Counted from the first letter of the stretch, positions 12,969 to 25,804 are shown. The stretch: 64,000 bases of DNA from Halicephalobus mephisto (GCA_009193035.1 SWDT01000058.1:248001-312000); one strand, 5' to 3'. Notes: a model not told the origin generated them from the letters alone. Numbers and translations: made by a program.

Positions 12969-14526
12969 TGTAGATGACTATATGACGACCATATCGGGGA
13001 AATGACTACCACTCTGTTTGGACAATAATCCGCCTGGAAAGAATAAATACACTTAATAAAATCTCGAGAAACAAAAGTTGCGAAATTCTAGAACAAGACC
13101 AGTCTATTTCAAAAAGGACCAGTGAAAGCCGTTGCGCTGAGGCCACTTATCAAAATGGACCAGTCTTGTAGAAATAAATCTTCTCTCACTGGCAAAAGGT
13201 CATAAAAATGAGAAAAAAGGCCAATTTTTCACACAATGAAGCAGATACTTATGCTCCTAACAATAAGCAGAAAACCGTCAAAAAGCCCGTCAATCATTTT
13301 CTTGAGGATCCGCGCGAGTGAAAAGTGTCCAGCTGCGCCGGTCCAGAAACAAAGAACTGTCTTGGTGCCAGTCCGAAAGGACTAAGAAAGATTTATTGAA
13401 AATTCACTCTTTTCTTTCTGGAAAAATTTATTACACAAGATTAAAGTTTTCATATATCGATTTCGGAGTAAATGTGGCGAAAACATCGCAAAATTGGTTT
13501 TTTCAAAATAAGATTCGGGAAATCCACTAAGAACAAGTTTTATTTGTCATTTCTGGGTCAACTCGAAATACGTTTTTTTGAGGATAAAATTGGCTCTAGT
13601 CCCAGATGGAAGACAAGCCCTCCGGCGAAAAAGGATCCACATTTTTCTTTTGTCCTCAACAAATGGAATTCTTAGTCAATTTCGACTCAAATTAGACCTA
13701 ACAGAAAATTTAAAATCCATATATAAAAACTCGAATTTCTCGAAGTTTCGCAATTACGAAATATTTCTAAAAACATTAATTACCACTTGACAACTTGTTA
13801 AATTTAAACAAAAGTTAATTTTCCACGAAAAGGTCTCAAGAGGAATTTTTAGGGGTTTCCAGTTGAGACCCGGAAATGTAAAAATTAACGTTTATGTGAT
13901 TTTGTAAAAATGCAATCAATCATATCATTGTAAAAATCCCTGCGAAATTATCTCGACACGAATTTCTAAACTTCCTAGAAACCGAAGTGGCCTAAAATTC
14001 CGATTTCATTCAATGACTATTTCGTAATTAATCTTTTAAAAATATACTCTCAGATAATTCTAAAAACTTTTGAATCCTATAAGACAAAACCATCTCTTCA
14101 TCCTCAAGAATCAATAATCATATATCAAAACACCACTAACCATCCAAAAAACCCACTACTAACCCTAAGACACCCTCTCTAAAATAAGTTTTTTTTCTTA
14201 CTCCGAAAACACTACAGAAATACAAACCTACAAATCTGAAACTCCTTCCAATAACCCCTGTTTCGGCTTTCCCGGTTGTGGAAGCAATTTGCCGAGCCAG
14301 AACTGACCACAGCTTGGTAGTTGAGGGTTAAGGAAGGGAAACGCGCATAAAACTGAATGGGTCGAGCATTCCCACGCGAGAACCGATCGCTGTCGGCCCT
14401 CTCCGGCTGCAATGAATAATGTTCGGCGTGATCAAAGGCCTCCTATCAGGTCCCATTTATTGTGCAGAAACTCAACTCCCCAAAATAAATATTGAAAAAA
14501 TAGAAAACTTGTAAAACATTACGAGA
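12969..14526. other. Upstream region of the LRP gene and 3' flank of pir-1
   Basis: No gene is supported. The plus ORFs at 13318-13790 overlap one another and show no splice structure. Around 13830 and 13950 are copies of the dispersed ATCTCGACACGAATTT word. The minus ORF at 14212-14412 is unsupported. Confidence 0.5.
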
Positions 14527-15710
14527 TCATAGGTCTTTCTCCTCGTTCATCATAGCTTGGATTAGATGGAATTTGCCAGATTTCATTACATTGAATTTGT
14601 TTTCCAGCTGTTTCCTTCTCATTCTTCGTTTCTTGGCTTTGCTGACAACTCCATGTTCATCCGTTATTTCTATTTCTTCATATTCCTCCTCTTCTTCTTC
14701 GAAAAATTCACCTTCCTCAACGTCTTCTCGTTTCCTTTTCGGCATAACTCTAGGACCAATATTGAGAGGCCTATTATCGGGTTCAATCTGCATCGGAATT
14801 GGCATATCCATTTGAGAGTGTTGAGCAGGTTGATGAAAATGCTGAAAACTCAGCTTCTAACACGGAAAAAAGTAAAAACAAACCTGTTCCAAAGCCACAA
14901 GTTGTTGGAGAATATCATTGCCATTCGCTGGATTAGTGTTAGCGGGTTTCTTCTTTCTATTCATTTTGTCCTCTTCGGTTTCAATCTCCGGACTGCCTTC
15001 TTTCCTTCTAGAAGCGACTGCTCGATGAAGAGCCTGAACACAGGATCCTCGTTCTATCGTATGGCCCCTTGCTTTCTCAAATGCATCCAAAGCAGCATCA
15101 GATCCCATGTGAAGTCTGTCTATCATGTATCTGCAGATTAAATAACCACTCCTGTTGATTCCGTCTGAGCAATGAACTCCAATGAGGAGATCTGGAATAA
15201 AGTCGTCAATTTCGTCGTAAATTTAGAAAACCACTTACTATTATCCCTATTTTTATTTAGAAAACTGTCTACAGCAGAAATAAACTTCTTGGCAATGTCG
15301 TCCCGTCGAGTGTATCCCGCAGTACAACAGAAAATATGTTTATAAGAACAAACTCCTTCAAAAACGGTTGGATCATAATATTTCGATGTAAACGATAGAT
15401 TAATAATCAATCCTAACTGGTGTCCTGACATAGTAATCTAAAAAGAACACTGTAGAACAAAGCTTGCTTAAGAAATCAACCCACTTCGTAAAGCAAATCC
15501 TGCGTCGTGAATTTCTTCGTTCTTGGGAGCCGCAATCCATAATCCACATCGATAGGGGTCTTGAAAACGATGAATCTGGTGTTCTCAATGACATTGCTGA
15601 TTGGTTTGATGTTTTCCCAACTAAAATAAAAAATTCATATATGAACCATAGTTTTCATCCAAGGGATCAAAAACAAACTTTTTTGGAAATTTTCGACTCG
15701 TTCGAACCAT
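14527..15710 (-). CDS. pir-1: PIR-1-like RNA 5'-polyphosphatase (DUSP11 family)
   Basis: Exons 15679-15710, 15485-15620, 15239-15437, 14884-15191 and 14527-14841 join to 329 residues. The opening FPKNWENIKPI followed by TRFIVFKTP matches the conserved start of the family, and GLIINLSFTSKYYDP follows. The catalytic loop is VHCSDGINRSG with Cys130 and Arg136 (CX5R), then YLICRYMIDR. Such enzymes remove the beta and gamma phosphates from 5'-triphosphate RNA; the C. elegans protein works with Dicer in the 26G small-RNA pathway (established knowledge). After the phosphatase fold is a low-complexity extension of roughly 150 residues: Asn/Pro/Gln-rich, then PKRKRED, an acidic Glu run, and KKRRMRRKQ, likely nuclear targeting. 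The start at 15710 is the first Met in frame with the family motif; the frame stays open upstream to about 15824, so it is uncertain. Confidence 0.88.
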
Positions 15711-16089
15711 AACTAACTCGTCAGCAACACGATTAGGAAATTCAGAATGTGACGATAATGAATGATGAAGAAAAAGATAAAACGATGGAAACAAATCCGG
15801 GAAAGTCGAAGTTGGAAAGTGCAATTTTCGGAAAACAAATGCCCGCTTGTCAACCGGAACGAGTCGCCAACCGTCTTTGAAGAAGCGTTTTTATTTCGAA
15901 GCTGATTTTAGGTTCTCGTTGTTGTATTTTTTTATCTTCTAAATAACAGTATTTCTCTACCAGAATTAATTTTATAAATCTTCCAACTTTTTTAATAATA
16001 ATATTAAAAGGATAAAAACCTAGGATCTAGTCTTATTGAGGAAGCTGATGTCATCGAGGCGCTAGTTCCTCATAGCCAGATTGATTAAG
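15711..16089. promoter_or_regulatory. Divergent promoter region between pir-1 and gluconokinase
   Basis: About 380 bases separate the two divergent start codons, so both promoters must lie here or in introns. No specific element was recognised. Confidence 0.4.
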
Positions 16090-16878
16090 ATGCCTGCGAC
16101 TTTCATTGTCATTGGAGGGGTTTCTGGATGCGGTAAGTCGACCATCGGAAGTGCCCTGGCTGAGAAGCTCCAAGTAGAGTACATCGACGGAGACAAATTC
16201 CACTCGAAAAACAATATTGAGAAAATGTCCAATGGGATTCCCCTGAACGGTCTGTATGATTTCATTCCATTAACCACCACATAGTTTGAATAGTGCTGTA
16301 AACCATCTTTTACTCACTATCAAGGTATTTTTTGGAGTAAATTTTCTACTAGTCAAAAAGCGTCGTGGTTGTAAACCTGGATAGTGACTACTTTAGCAGT
16401 TTATTACTCTTTTTCAGTCACTACGCAAACAATTTTGGAATAACTTTTTCATTTATCAGGCATTAAGTCCAAACCTGGATAGTGACTAATTCAGTAATTA
16501 TTCCTTTTCAGTCACTATTCTATTCTAATTTTAATCCTGTTTCCAGATGACGACCGATCAGAATGGCTCCAGATTCTCGCTGGTTTCGCGGATGACCATC
16601 AAACCAAAATCGTCGGTTGTTCCGCTCTCAAGAGGATTTACCGAACAATTCTTTCTTCCAAATCCAAATCATGCAAAATCTTCCTTCTCATCCTTCCAGA
16701 ATCCATCTTACAAGAAAGAATCACTCAAAGACAAGGCCACTTCATGAAGTCTAATCTCCTCAAATCCCAACTAGAGACTTTAGAACTTCCATATCCCGAC
16801 GAAAATTCCGTTTTCATCATCGACGGAAATCGTCCTGTTGATGTAATTGTCAACGACATGATTACTTTTTTAAATTAA
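16090..16878 (+). CDS. Gluconokinase (GntK-type, P-loop)
   Basis: Exons 16090-16249 and 16547-16878 give 163 residues, close to the usual size. The start MPATFIVIGG leads into the Walker A loop GVSGCGKST (residues 10-18). Then come DGDKFHS and, across the splice, PLNDDDRSEWL, followed by CSALKRIYR and GHFMKSNLLKSQLETLE, all typical of the GntK/IDNK family. The enzyme phosphorylates D-gluconate to 6-phosphogluconate in the cytosol, feeding the pentose phosphate pathway. The ATG at 16090 is preferred over the in-frame TTG at 16081. The 297-base intron is filled with GGATAGTGACT repeats. The gene converges on the PACS gene, with 156 bases between the stop codons. Confidence 0.93.
16290..16540. 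repeat. GGATAGTGACT palindromic repeats inside the gluconokinase intron
   Basis: The intron contains CTGGATAGTGACT twice and TCAGTCACTA twice in alternating orientation, plus a weaker TTGAATAGTGCTG...CTCACTATC pair. It is the same dispersed family as at 1.1, 43.8, 54.4, 58.0 and 60.4 kb. Confidence 0.75.
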
Positions 16879-17034
16879 AACAATTTAAAAGTTTTATTCA
16901 ACAAGGAAAATGCTTTGTTCTTTGGCCAGTTGACTTGATCATAATCTCAAGATGAGTCTACCCGGATATACTTTCCTTGGACGGATTAGGAATCATTTAA
17001 ATAAAAAAAAATACTAAATTTAAAAAACAAAACT

Positions 17035-20000
17035 CTAACGATTTGCAGACGAAGGAACGGAAATCGGCAAGAACTTCACATGAGTCTGCCATTGTGCCGT
17101 TATCTGGAAGAATTTAACTCTATTCCAGGTAACTCCATCAATCGAAACTAAAATAAAAAAATTATTCAAAATATATTCCAAAAATTCTTACCTTCAAGTG
17201 GATTATTTTTCCCACTACAAATCATTCTCGTAACACCAGAAACAACTCTACTTTGACTATTAAAGTTATCAGCACTTTTCAATTTTGTTTTCCTTCCTAA
17301 TTTCTGAAGTACTTTATCCTTTTTCCTCTCCTTCACAAATAACATCGACAACAAAGTCGAAAGTGGTTCTCTCGCGATCGACAATGTCCTCACAGACGCT
17401 TTCATGCTAAATTTCCCTCCTGTTCCTTTTTGATTTCCTTGTTGAACAGGATTATTATTAGATGTTGAATGAACCAATTTATCAGGTGTCGAAAAATCGT
17501 GATTTCCACTACCCGTTGTCCAATATTCAATTTGTAATTCCTTCCATTCTCCTAATTTGCTCAATTGAGGACTTGCAGGCGGTGACATCGAAACCACATG
17601 TCCTGGAATCGACGACGGAAGAGTTATTTTTTCTTCTTCTTCTTTTCTCACATAATGAAGAGAATTCAATTCTTCCAAATTTCCTAGATGAATTTCAGCA
17701 ATAAAAGGAATAAAAACTTGACTTTCTCCAGAAATTTCGTTCCCAACTCCCAATTCCGGACTTCCATTATTCTGGTCTTTTTTCAGAAGCTGAAGCATGA
17801 CCTCACCAATAGGAATATTCAGAGTTTTCCGACTTTCCACATTAGTCGAAGCCAAAAGACAGTCTTCTATAGCAAGTGTTTCATTAGGATTAATCCTGTT
17901 CAAAGCTTTCCATTGAACTTCCATCAATCCCCCGTCGGCAATCATGGCCAAAGTCCTTCCAATCACTGAATTAGGAGGAATCAGAAGACTAAATCTCAAA
18001 TAATTCAGCCAATCCTGAGTTGTTTTGTTCTGCAAGATATCCACATACACCCTTAGGACATTCACAACAAGTTTATCTCCTCCAAGAATTCCTATCAATG
18101 TCTGCGGTGGAGCTTCCGAATTAGAATTACAACTAAAAAAAATAAATTTTCTTTGAAAAAAAAACCAAAACTTACAATTTTTGAATTTTCACAACAATTG
18201 CTTGAAGTGCCGCTCTTACTTCACTTACAGTAGGACAGTCAATCATTTTGACAACTTTCAAAGCAGAATTATCAACTTTCGAAATCCACGGCAAATCAGA
18301 ACTTGAACAAATCCAAATATGAGAAGCAATAAAAAAATTAGGATCATCCAATTGAACCATCTAAAAATTAAAAAAATTAACCTTACTGAAACATTTCTGT
18401 CTCAAACATTCATGTTTCAATTTTTGAAACTAATTTAAAAAATGGTCATACATGGACCAGACAAGCTCGAAATCGCAAAGAATGGAAAGTTTGCTGCGAA
18501 CCGCAAACAAACACATTAGGATTAGGATGATTTTATCTAGTCATTTGTTGTTTTTGTTTCGATTACGGTTCGATAAAGTGCTAAAGTGCATTTAAAAAAT
18601 AAAAAATAAATTATTTTATCTTTTGTATAATACTTTAAAAACCATTTTAGGTAAGTTTCTATTTAAAAAGTTTTATATATTTTTCAAATACTTTTGAATT
18701 CCAGAGTTAGTTTTCAGAATCCTGAATTCTAAAAGTTGGTTTTTTATTCTGATTTGAGATTCAGAATCTACGGGTTTCATTACAGTATTAAAAGTGACTT
18801 TTTGTGAGATTTTAACTCTAAAATAAAAATTTGGAACAACGTCACCTAATAAAATTAATATTACAGAAATATTCCTACCATATCAGCAATCATATTAGCT
18901 TCACTGCTCTTCTTAACTGTCGGAGGATGAACAGTACTTGGATGTTTTAAACTTTCTCCTGCAGATCCAATTGACGCAGCAGTATTAGAATGAACAAGTT
19001 TGTCCTTTATCGAAGACGATCTTTCATTTTTAACATCTCCTGATTGAGGTCTAGCATTTGATAATTTCTGAGATCTCGTAGAATCCATCGGAGTAGAAGG
19101 AAAATCAACTCTAGACAAAAATAACGGTTGAGCATTTTCATTATCCGAGCTATATTCCTGGTCATCAGTATCAGGAGGAGATTCTTCCGATTGCATCTAA
19201 AATCTCAGATATAGTCATATACTGTAAAACAAAATGTGCAATTATATTACAAAATCTTAAAATTAACATAATTACGAAATTTCTCCCGACATAAATTTCT
19301 GCAAATTTTTAGAAATTAAAATAGTTCATCATATCCGTTCTGAATGGCAATTATTTCATTATCTTACAAAATTTCGAAATTTGTTTTTTAACAATATCCT
19401 ACTTAGCCACAAGACCATCTAAATCAGTCATGTGAGACACAAGAACCCCTGTCAATCCCGAAAATCAAGGATTACATTTAAAAACACTAATAAATGCGGA
19501 AAAACATAATAAAAGTCAAAAATCTTCTTGGAATTCAAGGATTATACAAAAATAGCAACAAATATTTTTTAAAAATATAATTAACACTGAAAATATCTTT
19601 AGAAATGAAGGATTATATACGAAAATATTATTTAAAAAACAATATTAAAAATATTTTCAAAGTTAACTACTATATATGAAAAAACTGATAAATATTAAGA
19701 AATCATCATTAACATTGAAATTATTTCTCAAAATTAAAAATTTCACATGAAAAAAGCAATATTGAAAATTCATCATTAACATTGAAAATCTTCCTGAAAA
19801 TTAAGTATTATGCATGAAAAAAGCAACATTTTTTGAAAACTAAATAACTTTGCAAACATCTCCCAAGTTTGTTTTTTGATGAATATAAAAAAAACAACTC
19901 ACAGTGTCCTCAATCGGAGGCAGATCGGTCTTGGACCCGAAGAAAGGCCTAAGTCCTGGTTTCGGGTTGCTCATGATGCTCATTTTGTCCGGTTCCAGTT

Positions 20001-21181
20001 CGGGTCCACTGTCAGATATATTTTCCAATTCTTCAAATATTTCTTCCAATTCCTCTTCTGTAGGTGGTAATCTTCCTCTAGAAGGTCCAGCCGCGTCATC
20101 TTGAGCTCGAAATCTTTTCAATAAAGCACTCAATTTCGATTTTATATTTTTTTGATTCAATTTTTTCCTTGAAGTTCTAACTCTTTGTTTAACTCCTTGT
20201 TGATTACTAAATCTAGGAGTTCCACCATCATTCTGAAATTCTGAATTTTCAATTTCAAAATCGCTTTCTTCACTTGTGTCATCTTCGTCCTCATCCGACA
20301 ATGGAATCCCTTCTTTGCCAGGGGCTTTTTGAGATCCTTCAGCTTCAAGTGCTTGCGATTGACAATTCATTATGTACACTGTCCCGGCATTTAATTCTAA
20401 AATTAAATCTATTAAAAATTTAAAAATTCAAATATTTCTACCGTTAAAATCAGCATCGTTTTTGTTCAAATAAACAGTGTCCCAGATCCTGACTTCTCTC
20501 GCACCACCTTGTTGAAGAACTTCGTCAAGATTCAAGTACCCTATGGCCAGGGTCTTGAACCCGGGGATATGTCTGTTTTTGTACCTTTTCCGTCTTTGAA
20601 CCAGAACTTGCAGAATGTTCGTTTTTCTTTTGAAAAAATGACAATATTGAATTGTGAAGGATATATCCACGTTGAGTTCATAGTTGTTGCCAATGGGGTT
20701 CTGGGGCAGAGACAGGTCGTTGCTCCTGAGAGTGCGTTTGTAGCCCTGAAAGATGATTCACTTTTAAAAAATAAATATTTCGCTTGTTTATATGAAATGC
20801 GATTCGAAAATGATGTCAAACATTAGAGTTTGTTATTGAAATCGAATATTAAAGTTATAAACAAAGTCAAAGTTCATGAAAAAGTCGTAAAATCTGGATA
20901 ATAAGGTGAATTGATATATGAAAATTTAATTTTTAGAATAATGAATCACTTACCTGCAATCTGACGGCAATTATGAAGTTACTTTCCGGCTTCAGCAACT
21001 TGGACACCAGGACCCTGTTGATGTTCATCGAAAACACCCTCTGGACAGCCGAACTCGAGGTCCTGTCGGCCTCCCAGTTGGCGTAGAGCTTCATCGGGAC
21101 AGCGGCAATGGAGCTCGGGCAATTCCCGGATCCGAAATTAGTACTGGCGACAACAGACGGTCCCATTCTCGATTGATCCAT
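17035..21181 (-). CDS. pacs-1: PACS-family sorting adaptor
   Basis: Exons 20954-21181, 20442-20745, 19903-20396, 18879-19196, 18176-18360, 17192-18132 and 17035-17147 keep frame throughout and give 860 residues. The furin-binding region contains VPMKLYANWEADRTSSS and QRRKRYKNRHIPGFKTLAIG. An acidic middle segment follows, including EEELEEIFEELENISDSGPE then SNPKPGLRPFFGS. The end reads VSIDGVTWNRVKFFQITAQW. All match PACS-1/PACS-2, which bind acidic-cluster cargo and connect it to AP-1/AP-3 and COPI for traffic between endosomes, trans-Golgi and ER. The protein is somewhat shorter than the human one. Intron 3 (19197-19902) holds diverged tandem repeats. Only one PACS gene is expected in a worm, hence the symbol. 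Confidence 0.93.
19470..19850. repeat. Degenerate tandem repeat in PACS intron 3
   Basis: Loose units of roughly 70-80 bases share words such as ATTAACATTGAAAAT and CATGAAAAAAGCAA. They are strongly diverged and non-coding. Confidence 0.5.
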
Positions 21182-23784
21182 GTTGAAAATTAAAATTCAA
21201 TAACGTTTCAGACTAGTAATCTACTCATAATCTTCTTTGAAATTTGTTCCCTAAAAATGAATCATGACTAAAACGAAATATAAATCCCGGAATAATCAAA
21301 TTTTAAACCAGTAAAAACAACGGAAAACCGGATTTTGGTTGACTGGAAAATGCACGTGTCCAAGGATCACCTGTCAGGGAAGATCAATCTCGCATAAAGG
21401 AATTTTGTTTTCAAGCGGAAAGAGGAATGCTGAGGTTCGACTCTCGTTAGGGCAACCGATGGAAGATCAACGACAAAAAACAACTTTTCCAGAGCAACTG
21501 ATAGAACAATAAACCACGATGTATACAAACAATCCCTGAGACAGTTTATATAAAAATAATTATATAGTAATTCTCCAGACTAATATACACAAAAACAACT
21601 TTTCAGAAGTAACTGATATAAAAAAATAAGTTTCCAAAGGTAACCGATATAAAAAAGCTGAATTTTAAAATAATGGATATAAAAAACAACTTTTTAAAGA
21701 AAATTGATATAAAAAAATTAAACTTTTAAAGTAACTGATATAAAAAAAATAAATTTTCAAAGGTAATTGATATAAAAAAACAACTTTTTAAAAGTAATTG
21801 ATGTAAAAATTAAAAAATTTACATACAAAACAATTTTAGAACAACTTGCAAAAAATAAAAATTATTTTTAAAGTTCATTTCTACACAAATCAATTTTTCA
21901 GAGTACTAGATACAAAAATGATTTCATATATGAAATTACTTTTGAATTAATTTGTGAAAATTAAGAATATTTTCTAAAATAACTTATGTGAAAAATTTCG
22001 CCTTATAAAATAGCCATATATGGAAAATAATTTCTAAGAAACCACCATTCACGACATGGAAATAATTTAATAAAAAATCGGTTTTTATGATTTCACGTCA
22101 TAGATCTCGAAATCCGACGGGAATTGAAAAAACAGAAAATTAATAATTTCTAAATCGATAAAAATTCAACTTTTGTCTTTTAAAACGTTAAAAATAATAC
22201 AAAACTTGAACTAACGCGTGGTTCCAAATAGCTGGACCAAAATGGAAGAAGATGAGTATGTCCCATTGCCGCTGGGGGAGGACGCGGCCAATTAAACGAG
22301 CAAGCCGGATCTGGCATGTCCGGACGGACTGGCACACACTGACAATTCCTCTCGCTCGGGCTTTTTCGCTTTTAGGTCGCTGAACATTACACACATTTGT
22401 CCTTTGTCATTTGGGATTGAGACAAAACTGGACATGCGCGAAAATTAGGCTCGAATCAGACCCGACTTGCGCGAAAACTGCAGCATTATTAAGGAAAAAA
22501 TGGAAATTTTCCGGCTCACCGTTGGCAGGGAATTTCGCACGAATAGAATTAGTATTTCATAATCTCTTTCGAAATTACTTTTTTGAATCTATTCATACTA
22601 CTTTGTAGTACCTTTTCCAGGTTACAAAACAACGAGCAATTCTTTGAAAATATTTTTCCAGGAAAATTATGAAATACCGAAATTTCGCAAAATTGGAATT
22701 GTTTAAAATTTTTGTTTTGGTTTTCCCACACTTTAAGCGACCCCAATTAAATTTCAAAACTTCCGTCCGGCAGAAATATTAAGGACAAAAAGCAATATTC
22801 TCACTCCTGGCGCCAAAAACAAAAACACGAAGTGTCGCATGTGACCCCAACAGTTCCCTAGAAGTATAGCCTAGGTGATTGATTTTCATTCGATTTTTGT
22901 TAAAAGACAGAAAATTGAGAAGGTTATTCACAACAAGTTTTTTATTTACTTGAGTCCTGTTCTCGAACTCACAGGGGCTCCTTTGTTGTTATCTCTGGTA
23001 TTTGATCATTCGGCATCCTTGATTCGATAGTTCAAAGTCCCGTCTTTGATGGGAAATAGTTCGTCCGCGGAGGATACGAGCTGATAATAAGGAAACAAAA
23101 ATGTAAATTACTTGTTTTTGTGAAATTTAGGTAACTCCAAAGGAGGGAGATTTCTCAGTAAAAGACGGAAGAGTCGACTCTCTCTGGTTCTGCACGCGCC
23201 AAACTTCCTCCTCGAGACGTGAAAGAACTGTCCACTGCTGACTGGTGCCGGTTTCTCTCGACAAGAAAATATTTCCAAAGACTCTGCACGCGCGAGATCG
23301 GAATAGTTGAGGCGTGGGTTTTTATAAAATTTGTTTATTGTTTACCAGTGATTTTAATCTTTTTTTATCTAAATTAATTTCCTATATTCTCTTCATTACT
23401 AATAACCTTTATCCATCGCCTCAGGGCATCTTACAACGTATTTCATATGAAACATCCTTTGGCGATTCTTAGTTTTGAGTAACTGACAAATAATTTCTAA
23501 ATAGAGAAAACTTATCTGGATTTCAAAACACCTACTTAAAACTTTAAAAATGGATATAATTCACAACTTCGTTCAAAATAACGCTACTTTGTGGGCATTT
23601 AGCGGTAATTATATTTCCATTTACCTTGGAGGTACCCCTAAGGGAATATTTACAATAACAACTTTATCCATAACCCGTCTCTTCTGACAATCACGTCACT
23701 TGGCCAGTTCTTCCAATTGATACGGAAGCGATTTGATTTTTGATTTCTCGTGACAGGCCAATTCCAGAGTCGCATTCCGTCGAA
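21182..23784. other. Large spacer upstream of the PACS and gag-like genes
   Basis: The stretch 21560-21910 is a diverged A/T-rich repeat built on AACTGATATAAAAAA with spacings of about 30-40 bases. The part 22180-22540 is more GC-rich, with ORFs on both strands but no family signal. An upstream ATG at 23553 opens a short ORF, but its possible donors are out of phase with the gag-like ORF. I saw no tRNA. Confidence 0.45.
21560..21910. repeat. Diverged tandem repeat, unit about 35 bases
   Basis: AACTGATATAAAAAA and close variants, each preceded by CTTTT-rich sequence, recur about eight times. This looks like an old minisatellite. Confidence 0.6.
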
Positions 23785-24138
23785 ATGGCAATGCAGGATG
23801 TCCCTCACTTCCCTCCGCCGAAATTCGATCCGGACCGGGATGACTTTCGTTGTTTTATTTTCCGTGTGAAGGAATACTGCGCTTTGTACAAGCTCAACGT
23901 CGGGATGGCCAGGAGACACATCCTGATCCAGGGACTTCCGGATTCAGCAATACAGTACCTGCTGACGTACTTCGGGTCGACGGAATGGTACGACCAAGAA
24001 AAAACAAATTGGGCAACTTTCGACGAATTTGTAAAAATTCTGGACGAACACTACTACCGAATACCCCCAAACAAAACCGCAAAAACTCCAGAGGATTCAG
24101 CAAACACCAGGGAGGAAGATTCTACAGTATCTCAATAA
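23785..24138 (+). CDS. Small gag/capsid-like protein
   Basis: A single-exon ORF of 117 codons from ATG 23785, just downstream of a possible trans-splice acceptor (CTCGTGACAG ending at 23755). The body, PHFPPPKFDPDRDDFRCFIF, then EYCALYKL, LIQGLPDSAIQYLL and FDEFVKILDEHYYRIPP, has the pattern of a retrotransposon gag or Arc-like capsid domain: an aromatic start, a helix, L-x-G-L-x-x-x-A, then a Thr/Phe-x-E/D-x-v-x-x-L-x-x-x-Y helix. No protease, reverse transcriptase or LTR was seen nearby. A polyadenylation signal AATAAA follows at about 24186. The similarity is by eye, so it could instead be an unrelated nematode-specific protein. A domesticated gag is the favoured reading. Confidence 0.5.
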   Translation: MAMQDVPHFPPPKFDPDRDDFRCFIFRVKEYCALYKLNVGMARRHILIQGLPDSAIQYLLTYFGSTEWYDQEKTNWATFDEFVKILDEHYYRIPPNKTAKTPEDSANTREEDSTVSQ

Positions 24139-24906
24139 ACGAAGAAATTTATTCTTTCGGAAAACTACGGTTATCATTTATAAAAAATAAATATTTTTGA
24201 ATTTGTACAACTCTCAAAAAAATAATTTTAATTAACTCGGAGTTCTCGTGTGAATTATCTGTTATTTTGGTAAATTAAAAACATACATTCAGAGTACATG
24301 TCTCATTTCCACTAAACGCTCTCCTGAATCGAGATAATCCACAAATCCGGGATTCCGTGTTCACGTGTTTCTGACTTCCTCGCGACACCGACTTCGTAAT
24401 TGTAAACAATTTTAAAAATAAACCTAATTTAAAAAAATTAAGAGGTTTAGAAATTCGCTCGGAATTTTGTAATCATTTTTGCAGAAAACTAATTAAACAA
24501 TATTAAAAATGTAATTAAACTAAAAATAATTAATAAAATTAAAAAAGATTAAAAACAATCGAAAATTCGCGAATTTTGAATTTCCTCGAAAAACTAATTA
24601 GACGACTGTAACTAATACAGTAAGTTCATTTAATTATGAAAAAAGAATTATTAAAATTAAATAAAAAATTGTTAAAAACGAAGAAATTCGTGAATTTCCG
24701 ATTTTCCAACTTTTTCGAAAAAGCAATTAAGCAGCTGTAAAAAGTGTTAAAATACACCTAATTAGGAAAAGTAATTATCAATATTAATATAATAAACTTA
24801 AAAAAGTAATTTTAAAAGTAGTTTATCGAAAATAAACGAGTTCGTTTGGATTGTTTCGTTTCTGATCACTTTCGAAAAACCAATTAAACAACTGTGATCA
24901 AAACCA

Positions 24907-24980
24907 GGAAGTAGTCCTGGCTTTAAGGAAAAATTGCTGGAAGTAGTCCTGGCTTTAAGGAAAAATTGCTGGAAGTAGTA
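24907..24980. repeat. 32-base tandem repeat, just over two copies
   Basis: GGAAGTAGTCCTGGCTTTAA followed by GGAAAAATTGCT begins at 24907 and 24939; a third start lies at 24971 but breaks off after GGAAGTAGT. The two full copies are identical. Confidence 0.9.
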
Positions 24981-25560
24981 AAGTTGGACCAGAAAACGAG
25001 GCTTTAAAATGGCGATCGGGAACTCACAAACAAGTGAGAAAATTTTTCGGACTTTTTCAAACTTCGATATATGAAATTTCACACTGTCGTCGATTTTGCT
25101 CTCAGAGGATTAAAAATAGATCTAAGCATAAAAAGTAATGATTTAGGTGGGTAAAATTAAAGTAGAAAACGCGGACTTGTGAAAGAGCAACTTCGCAAGC
25201 TGATGAGGAAAATTTCTCATTTTTTAGAAATTTTGATATATGAAATTTGACTTTTCTGTCTAGTCCTTTCACCAAAGATATTAAAAATATTTAATTATTC
25301 GAAAAACTGGTAACATGAATGCAGAAAATGAGTGTTTTGAAGTCACTAATCGAGATTTCGTAATCAAGTGAAATTTTCGCTTTTCATTTTTTGAATTTCG
25401 ATATGTGGAATTTCGGAACTTTATCTGGTTTTATCGTTCGGAAAAATCTAAAATATATTCTAAAATGGTTTGAATTGATAAAATTAGAATAGAAAACCCA
25501 GACTTGCGAAATAGGTAGTCAGAGTTTCATCACTAGGTAAGAAAATGATTTTTTAAAGAT

Positions 25561-25804
25561 TTTGATATATTAAATTCCACAATTTCATCAGATTCCCTCG
25601 ATTTAGAAGGTTAGAGCTATATTTAATCAAAGAAATTCAGAAAACTAGATGTAAAATAAGAACATCGGTGATAAAAAATTATATTTTTAATTTTGATATA
25701 TTAAATTCCACAATTTCATCAGATTCCCTCGATTTAGAAGGTTAGAGCTATATTTAATCAAAGAAATTCGGAAAACTAGATGTAAAATAAGAACATCGGT
25801 GACC
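25561..25804. repeat. Recent tandem duplication, period 131 bases
   Basis: About 113 bases from 25561 recur from 25692 with one visible mismatch (CAGAAAAC against CGGAAAAC). It sits inside the older diverged array of similar units. Confidence 0.9.

Noticed and set aside
14566..15141. 191-codon plus-strand ORF
   Set aside because: It is antisense to the last two pir-1 exons and has no family features.
21420..21460. tRNA-like T-arm GAGGTTCGACTCTC
   Set aside because: No acceptor, D or anticodon arms could be laid out around it.
22965..22995. TTCGA-containing stretch resembling a tRNA T-arm on the minus strand
   Set aside because: The flanking bases do not pair as a 5-base T stem.
23553..23610. 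Possible first exon (MDIIHNFVQNN) for the gag-like gene
   Set aside because: Its usable donors leave phase 1, while the only acceptor before the ORF needs phase 2.
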